Positions 11,105 through 21,329 of a stretch of DNA of 64,000 nucleotides are shown here, in pieces. The position numbers and the translations under genes are program-made. This DNA is from Helicostylum pulchrum (Eukaryota > Mucoromycota > Mucoromycetes > Mucorales > Mucoraceae). Under the pieces are notes generated by a model. The model was not told the origin of the DNA. It did not search any database and worked only from the letters and a program-made list of their open reading frames with translations. Each line of letters begins with the position of its first letter. Position 1 is the stretch's first letter. The DNA lies in contig JAIXMO010000082.1 in NCBI GenBank assembly GCA_025677825.1, positions 19,053 to 83,052 of the forward strand. The letters are read 5' to 3'.

Positions 11105-11141
<37 letters not shown>
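11103..11141 (+). repeat. Long poly(A) tract
   Basis: An uninterrupted A run of about 39 bases in the divergent promoter between two beta-tail genes. It could be a nucleosome-excluding tract or the trace of a retroposed poly(A) tail. Its exact length is uncertain in any assembly. Confidence 0.8.
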
Positions 11142-11145
<4 letters not shown>

Positions 11146-11351
11146 TCTGGGTAACTAAAATGTTTAAATCTCAATTCTCAAACCAAACTAAATATGTATT
11201 TTTTTAAAGTTCGATAATCATTCTATTGATCACTACATAATTACGTAGAAACTAAAAAAAAAAAAAAAAAAAATTAGTCAGTTTATAGAATTAAAAAGAA
11301 TACATAACTTTTTACTTTTTCTTTTTTTTTTTTTTTTCAAAATAAAAAGAA

Positions 11352-11594
11352 ATGTCAGAAGTTGCCAAGAGACCAAGAAAAACCTCAAAGAAGAAGTCAA
11401 AAGACCTTCATAAATCCTTAACAAAAGATAATAATAACGGTTTACAAGAGCATCCTCAACAACAACAGCCTCAACAGCAAAGCAGTGGCAGTAGTAGCAA
11501 AATGCCCGCAATCAGATTAGATCTGAACTTGGACGCTGAATTATACATCAAAGCTAAAGCGCAAGGCGACGTTACCTTGACAATACTTTCATAG
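11352..11594 (+). CDS. Small basic/Gln-rich protein with beta tail
   Basis: An intronless 80-residue protein and the shortest member of the local family. Residues 1-25 are Lys/Arg-rich (KRPRKTSKKKSK could serve as a nuclear localisation signal), the middle is Gln/Pro/Ser-rich, and the last about 26 residues are the tail PAIRLDLNLDAELYIKAK followed by QGD and VTLTILS. Because the body is so short, the tail makes up about a third of the protein, which supports it being the functional part. A pyrimidine-rich leader and clean ATG precede it. Function unknown. Confidence 0.8.
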   Translation: MSEVAKRPRKTSKKKSKDLHKSLTKDNNNGLQEHPQQQQPQQQSSGSSSKMPAIRLDLNLDAELYIKAKAQGDVTLTILS

Positions 11595-11801
11595 ATCAAA
11601 TTACATTCGTTACATATATTCTTTTCCTACTTTAAATAAACAATTACCTTAATGTAAATAATAATTTCACTCTTATTAAATACTAATATAATTTACAATC
11701 ATTGTGATAAAAAAAAAACTTAATTCAATAGTTTATTTTTTTATTATTATTATGTATTATCATACATAAAATGAAATTAAATAGCAACTAAATGTAAAAA
11801 C

Positions 11802-12455
11802 CTAATTACGAGGAATATGAATAGAAAACGTAATACCAGTCTTGGTAGCTTCTACTTTAACAACGATATCATCTTTTTCACGAACAATATCATCATCACT
11901 TTCTTTCACGGTATCATCACCATCTTCGCTCTTCTTTGTATCATCTTTATCATCCGATACAGGTTCAGTTGAGAAACAGCCATACCCCTTCATCATATCA
12001 CTGACCGGAAGTTCGAACGAATGATGTGTACCACTAGACTCTTCCTTCTTATTATATTTAGCAGAGACATCATCTAATGTATCCTTGACGGTATCTTGAA
12101 CATTCGATTTATTTAAACCTTGCTTCACTTCTAATATTTCAAGTCTTTGTACCAATATCCTATTGTATTCCATAATAGCGTTAATTGTAGTAAAGGCATC
12201 ACCGCCATAGTCTTCTTCTTCGTCAGAGTCAATATCTTGATCAAGTTCTTCTTTTACTTGTTCAGTAGCTTCGTTTGCAATATCTTGGATATTTCCTACT
12301 TTATCATCATCACCGTCACTTTCTTTATCAGAGTCCTCAATGGCATCATTAAAAGAGCCTTCTAGTTCTTGTTTACTATCATCGAAAGATTTAGAAGCTT
12401 CCTTATTATTGGCAGACTTTCTCTTTTTTTCACTAGTGGCAATTGAAGATGGCAT
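11802..12455 (-). CDS. Acidic disordered protein in the beta-tail cluster
   Basis: An intronless gene for 217 residues, very rich in Asp, Glu, Lys and Ser. A possible short coiled coil lies at about residues 87-115 (INAIMEYNRILVQRLEILEV). A small non-charged island, HHSFELPVSDMMKGYGCFS, lies near residues 144-162. The C-terminus, DDIVVKVEATKTGITFSIHI, alternates hydrophobic and polar residues like a two-strand hairpin but lacks the RLDLNL core of its neighbours. It may be a divergent relative of the tail or unrelated. It keeps the alternating orientation of the cluster and diverges from the 983-residue gene (353 bp between starts). Function unknown. Confidence 0.75.
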   Translation of the reverse strand: MPSSIATSEKKRKSANNKEASKSFDDSKQELEGSFNDAIEDSDKESDGDDDKVGNIQDIANEATEQVKEELDQDIDSDEEEDYGGDAFTTINAIMEYNRILVQRLEILEVKQGLNKSNVQDTVKDTLDDVSAKYNKKEESSGTHHSFELPVSDMMKGYGCFSTEPVSDDKDDTKKSEDGDDTVKESDDDIVREKDDIVVKVEATKTGITFSIHIPRN

Positions 12456-12808
12456 GATTTTTTTATAATATTTTAGAGAAAAAAAAAAGAAAAAAAAAGC
12501 TAGGACGAAAACAGAATTATATACAAGTCAAATCTCTTTTTTTTTTAAGTTTGTCCAACGTCATTTTTTGCATTGGTTCCACTAAACGTTTTTTTTTTTT
12601 TTTTTAGTTCCTATCTGAACTTAAAAGAAACGCAGAAAAAAACTTTTGTGATCTACGCATGAAGTCATTTTTTTTTAATTATGAAAAAAAAATACACATA
12701 TAAAAAAACCCTATTTTTCCCATTTTTTTCTTTTATATTCATATAAAAAGTATATTTATAAAAATTCTCGAATTATTTTTCCTTGTCCCTTATTTTACAA
12801 GTAAAGCA

Positions 12809-15760
12809 ATGAAAGATCAACAAGCTAAACAACAACAACAAGCTGCCGCTGCTGCTGCCACCGCACAAGAAAATGCTCATCAAGAGCCTAAAGAGACTCA
12901 AGCATCTGCCTCTGAACAGCCCGCTACTCAAGAGCCTGAAGAACCTATCGCGGAAGAAGACCAAGAGAAAGCAACTGCTCCGGAAGAATCCGAAGCCCAT
13001 GAATCTGAATCTGAATCTGAATCTGAATCTGAAGAAGATGACAACGACGAAGAATTATACCGTATGATGATTGGTAAAAAAGTAAATGATTCTGGATCTG
13101 TCATTGACAAAAAATCCGGTTCAATTATTGGTCGTTTAGTTGAAGGTAAACTTAAAAAGGTCGTTGGAAGAAAGGTCGGAGAACGAGGCGCCATTGTCAA
13201 CAGTAAAGGTAAAACTTTAGGTAGAGTTGAACCTGTCAATGAAGAAGAAAGTAGTGAAGAAGAATCTGATTCCGAGGAAGAAGAAGAGTCTGGTCAAGAA
13301 GATGAGGTATCTAAAGCCGTTGAAAGTGAAACCGAAGATGTTAAAGACGACGCTGAAAGAGAAACTGATAATATTGGTGATGATGTTGATGAAGCTACAG
13401 ATGAGGCTGGCGATGCTACTGAGAAGGCTGAAGATGCTACTGAGAAGGCTGAAGATGTTACTGAGAAGGCTGAAGATGCTACTGAAGATGCGGCTGGCAA
13501 TGCTGGTGATAGTACCGATAAGTCAAGTGAAGCCAAGGATGTCGCTCTTGCCGCTGCCGGGGGTGCTGTAGATGCACTCAGCAGCGACCTCTCTCCAGAT
13601 TCCCCCACTGTCAGAAAATCCGGCAAGATTTTTGACTCTGAAGATAACTTGGTAGGCCATGTCGATAAGCGTTTAGCATCCAAACTATCCGGTTATAAAG
13701 TAGATAACGAAGGTAACGTTTATGACGATGAAGGTGAAATTGCTGGTACCGCTGAAATGATCAGGCAAGAAGAAGATTCTCCTTTTAACCCTAATGATGC
13801 TGTTGATGAAGATTCTCCTGAAGTCAAGAAATCCGGTAAAGTTATTGACATGGAAGACAATATTATTGGTTCTGTTGATAAAGAAGCCGCTTCCAAATTA
13901 GTTGGGTTCAAAGTTGACAAGACCGGTAACGTTATCAACCATGAAGGCCATATTGTAGCTAAAGCCGAATTGTTTGAAAAAGAAGACCCTGATCAAAAAG
14001 ACAAGCCTTTTAACCCAAATGAAGCTATCAATGAAGATTCCCCCGAGGTTAAGAAATCTGGTAAGGTGCTTGATATGGAAGATAATGTAGTTGGTTCTAT
14101 CGATAAACGAATCGCTTCCAAGTTTGCTGGCTGTAAAGTAGATCCTGAAGGAAACGTTGTTGATGAAGAAGGCCATATTGTCGCAAGAGCTGAAATGATC
14201 AAGCAAGATGAGTCCGAATCTGAAGAAGAAGAAGAAGAAGAAACTCCTTTCAACCCTAATGAAGCTATTGATGAAGACTCTCCTGAGATCCGAAAGTCTG
14301 GTAAGGTGTTTGACATGGACGATAACCTTGTGGGCCACGTTGACAAGAGCATCGCTTCCAAGTATGCAGGCTGTAAGGTAGATCCCGAAGGTAACGTGAT
14401 TGACAAGGATGGCCATATTGCCGGTAAAGCCGAAATGATCAAACCTGAACCCGAATTAGATGCTCCTTTTAACCCTAACGAAGATGTTGATGAAGATTCT
14501 CCCGAGGTTCGAAAGTCTGGTAAGATTTTTGATATGGATGATAATTTAATTGGTCATGTTGATAAGCGTATTGGTGCCAAGTATGCCGGCTGTAAGGTAG
14601 ACCCCGAAGGTAACGTAATTGACAAGGATGGTCATGTTGTTGCAAGAGGTGAAATGATCCAAGAAGAAGAAAAGCCATTTAATCCTAATCAAATGGTCAA
14701 TGAAGACTCTCCTGAAGTTAGAAAGTCTGGTAAGGTCTTCGATATGGACGATAATCTTGTGGGTCATGTTGATAAGAGTGTTGCTTCCAAGTATGCTGGC
14801 TGTAAGGTAGATGCTGAAGGCAACGTTATTAACAAGGATGGTGATACTGTTGGTAAAGCTGAAATGATCAAACCCGAATCCGAATCTGAAGAAGAAGAAG
14901 AAGACGAAGAAGAAGATAAGCCTTATAACCCTAACTTGATGGTCGATGAACATTCTCCCGAAGTAAGAAGATCTGGTAAGGTGATTGATGAAGACGATGA
15001 AATTGTTGGTACTGTCGATAAAGGTTCAGCTAACCAATGGGCTGGTTTTAAGGTTGACTCCTATGGTAACGTAATCAATCAAGATGGTCACACTGTTGGT
15101 AAAGCTGATATGATCAAACAAATATCTGATGAAGAACGCCAACAAGAAGAAGAAGATAAACAATACCGTCAAATCGCTGACTCCATGTCTCAAGCCGTTC
15201 AACAATCTTTAGATAAGATCAAACCCATCTTGAAGCAAATTACTGATAATATTGAATCCGAAGAAGCCAAGTCAGAAAAAGATCGTGATGAAAAGAAATT
15301 GGTCGAAACTGTCAAGCCCTTAATTGAACAAGGTTCTAATATTCTTGGTGAAGCAAATGGTGCTATTCGTGGTCTTGACCCCTCTGGAAAGATTGCCAAA
15401 CAAGCTCAAGCAAGAACTTCTGAAAGAAAGGCTTTACCTGAAGAATACCACTTGGCTGAACTCTTATCTCAACTTACTGGCGAAGTCTCTACTACCATCG
15501 ATAAGGCCAAGAAGAAGATCAAGAATATGCCTCATGCCAAGAGAGAACTTGGCCCCTTATGGAATATTCTTCAAAGTCCTTTATTACAAATCCTTTCTGC
15601 CGTCGGGCTTTTATTGACTGGTGTACTTGGTTTGGTCGGTAATATCTTGAATGGTCTTGGTCTTGGTTCTATCATCAATAGTTTATTAGGTGGTCTTGGT
15701 CTTAACAAAATTCTCGAAGGCTTTGGACTTGGTGATGCTTTAAAATTAGGCAAAAAATAA
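12809..15760 (+). CDS. DUF3659-repeat protein, LEA-like, 983 aa
   Basis: An intronless gene. Residues 1-82 are Gln/Ala- then Glu/Ser-rich. A divergent repeat unit lies at about residues 83-143 (nt 13055-13240). An acidic linker with degenerate EDATEKA repeats follows. Then come seven well-conserved units of about 50-60 residues each (nt about 13609-15120) containing SGKVFDMDDNLVG, KYAGCKVDPEGNV and GHIxGKAEMI, joined by acidic linkers with PFNPN. This is the DUF3659 repeat as I know it from fungal LEA-like proteins. A helical domain and a Gly/Leu-rich hydrophobic stretch (about residues 920-970) end the protein and resemble the C-terminal domain of ascomycete DUF3659 proteins. The hydrophobic end suggests membrane or lipid association (inference). 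Molecular function is unknown. Confidence 0.9.
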   Translation: MKDQQAKQQQQAAAAAATAQENAHQEPKETQASASEQPATQEPEEPIAEEDQEKATAPEESEAHESESESESESEEDDNDEELYRMMIGKKVNDSGSVIDKKSGSIIGRLVEGKLKKVVGRKVGERGAIVNSKGKTLGRVEPVNEEESSEEESDSEEEEESGQEDEVSKAVESETEDVKDDAERETDNIGDDVDEATDEAGDATEKAEDATEKAEDVTEKAEDATEDAAGNAGDSTDKSSEAKDVALAAAGGAVDALSSDLSPDSPTVRKSGKIFDSEDNLVGHVDKRLASKLSGYKVDNEGNVYDDEGEIAGTAEMIRQEEDSPFNPNDAVDEDSPEVKKSGKVIDMEDNIIGSVDKEAASKLVGFKVDKTGNVINHEGHIVAKAELFEKEDPDQKDKPFNPNEAINEDSPEVKKSGKVLDMEDNVVGSIDKRIASKFAGCKVDPEGNVVDEEGHIVARAEMIKQDESESEEEEEEETPFNPNEAIDEDSPEIRKSGKVFDMDDNLVGHVDKSIASKYAGCKVDPEGNVIDKDGHIAGKAEMIKPEPELDAPFNPNEDVDEDSPEVRKSGKIFDMDDNLIGHVDKRIGAKYAGCKVDPEGNVIDKDGHVVARGEMIQEEEKPFNPNQMVNEDSPEVRKSGKVFDMDDNLVGHVDKSVASKYAGCKVDAEGNVINKDGDTVGKAEMIKPESESEEEEEDEEEDKPYNPNLMVDEHSPEVRRSGKVIDEDDEIVGTVDKGSANQWAGFKVDSYGNVINQDGHTVGKADMIKQISDEERQQEEEDKQYRQIADSMSQAVQQSLDKIKPILKQITDNIESEEAKSEKDRDEKKLVETVKPLIEQGSNILGEANGAIRGLDPSGKIAKQAQARTSERKALPEEYHLAELLSQLTGEVSTTIDKAKKKIKNMPHAKRELGPLWNILQSPLLQILSAVGLLLTGVLGLVGNILNGLGLGSIINSLLGGLGLNKILEGFGLGDALKLGKK
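13609..15120 (+). repeat. Array of seven DUF3659-coding repeats
   Basis: Seven tandem in-frame units inside the 983-residue gene, each opening with Ser-Pro then KSGK or RSGK and closing with AEMI or similar. Units 3 to 6 are closest to each other in protein and DNA, consistent with recent internal duplication or gene conversion. Unit length varies because the acidic linkers differ. Confidence 0.85.
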
Positions 15761-17000
15761 ATTGTAAATAAATAATAAAAATGAATATAAATTTTATCAC
15801 TTTTTCTTTTTTCCTTTTTTCTTTTCACTTTTCACTTTTTCATTTTTAACTTTGTTTTATCACTTGCAAAAAAAAAGTTATGGTTTTATCTTTTCTTCTG
15901 GTGTGAGCCGAACATGAATCTATTGAACTAGATCTAGTTTAGGCATCTCAATCAATTTACATAAAGATGAAAAGTAAATTCTACCTCTCTACGCCTCTTC
16001 AAAATGTCTAGTTTGCAAAGGAAAAGATTGAAGATTAAATTGTTTACAAAAAGTGATTTACATTTTTTTTTTGTAACTGGGCCCATTTTTTTTTAGACAG
16101 TCGATTTCTGCAGAGATACGGATCAAACTTGCCATGATACCGAATTGTCGGCGCGGAAACTATGTTTACAAATTATAAACCTTAAATTACCTTTCTTTAT
16201 CCCCTTTTAATTAACTGTAGTCGTATTATTTTCTTCACGTTGGAATAAAAAAAAAAAGCTGTGATATTAAATCCAGGCAGGGCATTTTTTTTTGCAGGCA
16301 CAAAAAAAAGAAAGACTCCGCTACTGATTTTTCATTTTTTAACCTTTTTTTTTAACCTTTTTTCAGCCTTTTTTCTCTTCATGTCTTCTCATTTCTACAT
16401 GTACAATACGCATTGTTGTTCTCTCTGAAAGTCAACTTCTAGACACTGCCTAATATGCCTAATGTTGCTCATGGCGATATTTTGAAACTAGACATTCAGT
16501 TTGGTGGCGGGTATTGTAATAGCTTATTGTGTTACAAAATGCTTCTTTTGACACAAATATGATCGCCTTTATTTGACAGATGCATGTTGTCAGGTACAAA
16601 TGTACGTTTACATAAACTCTTCTAAAACCATTCAAGTAAACCCTATTTTAACCTTCACTTCTTGTCATTTCACTTTTATTAGCTTTAATGTCAATCATTT
16701 TAAAACATTAAGCATCTAAAGGGGTTTTTTCTTCTGTAATGAACTAAACCCTGAGTACAATAAGCTAAAAAAAAAAAGCTTTTTAGTTTTCTGAACTAAT
16801 AAGTATAATGCTTTTTAAGATGCTTCTTCCAAGTACTGTATCCTTTTGTATCGTGGTGATTGCTCCTTTTATTAAAAGGTAAGGATTTAAACTGCTTTAC
16901 TTATAAATATTTAAACCTAATCATAATGTCTATTTATAGCGGCAAATGCTGGTGCTGGTGCTGATGCTGGTGCTGGCGCTGGTGTTGCAGTTGTTGTATT
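15761..17000. other. Gene-poor intergenic region
   Basis: No gene supported. A short GCTGGT hexamer-like run lies at 16947-16989. It could be read as Ala-Gly repeats, but it has no in-frame upstream exon that I could connect. Confidence 0.55.
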
Positions 17001-17004
17001 CGTT

Positions 17005-17950
17005 GTTAATATGACGGGAAAGAATGGTAAATGGGATTTTTATTTATTTTGCTTCTAAACCGATTCTGATCCATTCCTTTTTTTTTTATTTCTCTAGAAT
17101 ATAATTTCTTTCTCCTCCTTTTGAAACACTGCTATTTATAATTGTACTGGCTTTTGAAAGCAACAGGACATAACGGTTGCTAAAGTGGTTTTTGACGAGC
17201 TGTTTGTCTCCTTCTCCCCTCCTCGTTTACGAGCGGTTAATGCAGACTTTCCCACCTGGTTGAAACGGCATCCACAACCATGCGGATATCGCTAAGTGTT
17301 GTAGTTGGAGGTATTCAGTCTTCTGATAAAAAAAAACTTTAGCAGCTTGACTCGTTCTTTTGGTGGACATTGTCAGTACTTGTTGTTGCTAATATGATGG
17401 TAAGTGATTCTTTATTTTATTTTTGCTTCTAAACTGATTCTAACCCATTTAGAAATACCGCTATTTGTAGTTTTACTGGCTTTTGAAAGCAAAAAGGACA
17501 GAACGGTTGCTAAAGTAGTTTTTTGACGAGCTGTTTATCTCCTTCTCCCCTGCCTCGTTTACGAGCGGTTCGTGCAGTTTAACCTGCGTGTAATGGCACA
17601 CCAACCATGCGGATATCGAAAGGGTCGTAGTTGGAGGTATTCAGTCTTCTGATAAAAAAACTTTAGTGGTTTGACTCGTTCTTTTTGTTGGATATTGCCA
17701 GTAATGTCAATGGGTTTGTAAAAGCAATGACCAACTTTTGATGATTCTGATTTCTGGCGAGTATATTCTACCTTGGTGGGTTCTGTCTCCTTCTCTCTCG
17801 TCCTCGCTTACGAGCGGTTCTTGCAGTCCCCCTTTTAACCTGCGTGTAATGGCACACCAACCATGCGAATATCGTAGGGAGGTTGGATCGATGGTTCCCG
17901 TCTCGGTAGTCTTCTCTAAGGAAAACAGTATCATTAAGTAGTTGTGTTGT
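17005..17950 (+). repeat. Triplicated non-coding repeat with CTCG-CGAG stem
   Basis: Three diverged copies stand in tandem, at about 17005-17400, 17405-17705 and 17765-17945 (the third partial). Shared blocks in order are GCTTCTAAAC, GACGAGCTGTTT, CTCCTTCTC, CTCGTTTACGAGCGGTT, ACCATGCGGATATCG, GTAGTTGGAGGTATTCAG, CTGATAAAA and GACTCGTTCTTTT. Each copy has a 4-bp stem CTCG...CGAG around a 4-base loop; the loop changes in copy three (CTTA for TTTA) while the stem stays. Copies two and three also share AACCTGCGTGTAATGGCAC. No long reading frame is conserved across copies, so this is more like a structured RNA, regulatory block or short mobile element than a protein gene. Confidence 0.65.
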
Positions 17951-17999
17951 TGTGGATACTTATCCTTTGGCATCATCATCTTTCTTTTTATTTATGTAT

Positions 18000-19100
18000 G
18001 TGTTTATTTTTGTATTTAAATACATGTATATATATATATTTCACGTATATGTATGAACGTGATGAGACTTCAGCTAGTGTACCTCCTCGTGGTTAGTCTT
18101 GGGAAACTTTCACTTTGGAAACTTTTTTTGTTTCCTTATTGTAAAGGCCAAAGCACTAGTAGCTTTTTTTTTTTAACAATAATAATAATAATAAATGTTT
18201 TTCAACAAGTCTTTAATCTCTTTGACATATAGTATTGTGATTTTATATTTTATTTAGTCACAACCGCTCTCAGATATTGGGGCGGTCAAAGGGAGCTGTT
18301 ATTCTGGTGACCTCAAACTCGTACAAGATAAAGCTCTATTTTTTGGTTTATTTTAAAAAGTAATCTCTTTTACCCTATCTTATCCTCCCAGAAATTTTAT
18401 ATCCTTTTAAACTACTCTTATTTGTTAGTTATAATTGAATTCAATAGTTAATCACAAGGTAGATATAAACCCCAATTGATTTTTCCAAGTGAAAAAAAGT
18501 GTCAATTGGACTTCAAACTTATAATCGAATGAGGTTGAAACAAGTGGGTTGTTTCTTTTTAAAAAAAGTTGTATGTGTGATAGTTGGCTTGTACTGTATC
18601 TACTATGTACAGTTTTTATTCACATCCGTATTTGAAGATATTTTTATCTCATTTGAATGAGGTGTTATAAAAAAAACCTGGTGCGAAAAGCTGGTTCGTG
18701 TATCTTTAGTTGGCATATCTTGGTGTACCGCCCGAAAACTATTTATACCTCTCGATAAAATATTTATTCGTACATATTATTACTACATCTTTTCTTTGGA
18801 AGTCATATTTCATAATCAAATTTTATGCAACATTGTTCATCGCTCTCTAACTCTTTTTTTAGGGAGTTTTTAATAGAGAAACTCCCTTTTGTTTTTCCTA
18901 AATAAATCGCCAGCCACAAGCAAAAATATCTTTTTATATAGTATGTGCACATCTTTCAAACGAAGCCTTTTCCTGTTGTATGCTGGTGCAAACAGATACG
19001 GTTCGCTTAAAACTGGAATAACCACAGCAAATAAAAGGTAAATGTACCACGCTTTTCTAATCGTATAGTCATTGAGATTCTAAAGGATCGATACACTTTC
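18000..19100. other. Intergenic region, nothing recognised
   Basis: AT-rich sequence without a supported gene, RNA gene or repeat family that I recognise. Contains short microsatellite runs such as (AAT)n near 18178-18195. Confidence 0.5.
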
Positions 19101-20227
19101 ATGCTTAAAAGTATGTCACTTTGTTACATTCTAAACCAGATACTAGCACAGAATAACTTCTTTAACCATATTCTATCTCTTTCAGAGCCCAACTTATATA
19201 TTCTGTACAGTATGAAACAAGAAAACAAAACTGTTTATTATAAAGGTACGTGTACCCCCCAAAAAATGTCACTGATTTGCTTTTTATCGCATTCTAATCC
19301 AGTCGCATCATAATTTACAAACTCTTATCAAAACAGATGAAAATTCAACTATTGTGACAACATCAATACAGAAGTATATTAACTGTTTAGAAAATATATC
19401 TAATGTATTAGTAAAGCGCCCGAATGTACAAGAATATGCCAGTAAAGTAAAAAATTATCTGAAGAAAAAAAGCACACAATACGCATATCAAGAAGAGTAT
19501 ATGAATATAAAACAAAAAAAAAGCAACAAAAAGTTACAACCAAACCTTATTTGTTTCACAGACTGAGGTTTTTTTTTAAAAGAGGCAAAAACATTAAAAC
19601 TATTGAACAACCAAATAGCTATTGAAGAACAAAAAACTTCCTTTGTTCCCTCTTCCTCTTTTTCCTCTTCAAATTATGAGAACAGTGCAAAAGAACAAAA
19701 GAAGTTCTTTCTTCTTGTGGAAATAAATTGCACGAAAGGTACCGACAAGGCCATTTGTTATCAAGCAAAGAAATTAAAGCCATGAAATGTTGTCTATTAT
19801 GTATACTGGATCTTTCTGCAAACGAAGAAAATATCACAAGAGGGTTATTTGAATCCGAAATCCGGAACAAGCTTGCTAATTACAATAAGAAGTTTGTTTT
19901 AAAAGCTCCCAAACTAGAAAAATCAGTAAAAGAAAATCACAGTTTTAACTTCTTACAACAGAGAACAAAATAAACAATGCTCGAAGGTATACAAGTTTAT
20001 TGCGTTCTAAGCCAGACATCAGCATCGAAAAGCAGCATACACTTAATTTTTTTGATCGTGTTTTGTATCTTGTCGATTCAAACAGATTTATTTTAGACCA
20101 GTCGAATAATAGCAAAGTTTCCGAAAGAGATTTTGCCCATCAAATTTGGTTACCTTTGTTGAAGAAGTTGTTCCATATCAGTAATAATTTAGTCCGAATA
20201 AAAGGACCTAGTACCCGCTACTTTTAA
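19100..20227 (+). pseudogene. Decayed Mucoromycota-type gene, 5' part
   Basis: Several short open stretches in different frames read like one protein broken by stops and frameshifts: 19101-19313, 19354-19566, 19728-19973 and 20000-20227. The last contains LDQSNN, SERDFAHQIWLPLL and KKLFHISNN, a pattern I recall from a family of unknown function that is expanded in Mucorales (SERDF..., W.PLL). Some boundaries might be introns, but no single splice solution joins all the pieces. Function unknown; most likely a relic. Confidence 0.5.
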
Positions 20228-21329
20228 AACTCTCACAGACTTGTGAATTTTAAAGCGAATAAAAATCAATCACTCTTTTTCGAAGGTGTACTACTCTTTT
20301 TCTAAGGTGTCTGTATTTAGCGTTCCAAGTCCTCTCTTAGTCTACTGTAAGCTTGTCACAGCCAGACCAAGACTGCTAGTTATACACACGAAGAAAATGC
20401 AGCAAGGATATTGAGGTCACCCAAAAAAAAAAATCTTTAAGAAATATATCATAACTTTCTCTGAATGCGCAAATAGAACTTGTATCAAGGATGGAAGATG
20501 AAAACACTAATTCAGAACCAGGTTTTTTTGCGTAGTTAAGTGTAAACTGTTACAAATTCATTTTTGCTAAAAAAAAATGGACACAGACGAGCGTATTTCT
20601 ATTAATCTTAATAATAAAAGACAACTTTTGTTTCTTCTCTAGACTTCCACAACGATACACCAGAGAAGATAAAGAGCAGCTTAGTCAGGAAAACAAGATA
20701 CCAAAGACATTTTAAAGGAGGCATTTGTAGATTGTTACTGTAAGTTTGGCATATTGACAGTTTACATTAAATACAACGTATTTTATTACTTTTCCAACTT
20801 GGTTTTGGTGAATCTTACGTCAATCTAGTTGGAACAATAGGAATCACACATGTATAATAAAATGATTGACTAATGTATAAAGACTAGTATTTATGAAGCA
20901 AATAGTGGTTACTATATATGTTACGATGAGTAAACAGACCTATTTTATCGTCCTTTGTTATCACATATATTTATTCCATCTTTTTTTTTTAACAGGTGTC
21001 TTTTTGCTTCTTTCTTCTTCACTTATTACTTTGCTTTTCGTTTTTATGCTTTTGTTTTACTCGTTTTTTGTTTTTGTATGACCCGATACGACTCTTCTTA
21101 GAGTAACAGCCATCTTTAAAGGTAAATGAAAAAGTAGTATGGCACACTTTTTTAATCGACCGTGTAAATTGACCGTACATCCAGAATTTCCGCTTTTTTA
21201 TATATTATTGTATTGATAGTTAACTCATTTGATAGTTGGCGAATGAGATGTAGAGCAGAAGAAAGAACAGACATCGAAGAGAAAAAAGATTCACGCAAAA
21301 CAGACCATGTCAGTGCTAGGAGTGGACAG
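20228..21329. other. Spacer between two gene relics
   Basis: No supported gene. It separates two fragments of what looks like one gene family, so it may hold an old insertion, but I found no terminal repeats. Confidence 0.4.

Noticed and set aside
13898..14442. Minus-strand frames of 172 and 149 residues inside the DUF3659 gene
   Set aside because: They are shadows of the repeated coding strand. Their periodic content mirrors the plus-strand repeats.
16947..16989. GCTGGT-rich run readable as Ala-Gly repeats after a signal-peptide-like frame at 16809
   Set aside because: The candidate donor at the end of the first piece and the acceptor before the run give the wrong phase and a stop, so no gene could be assembled.
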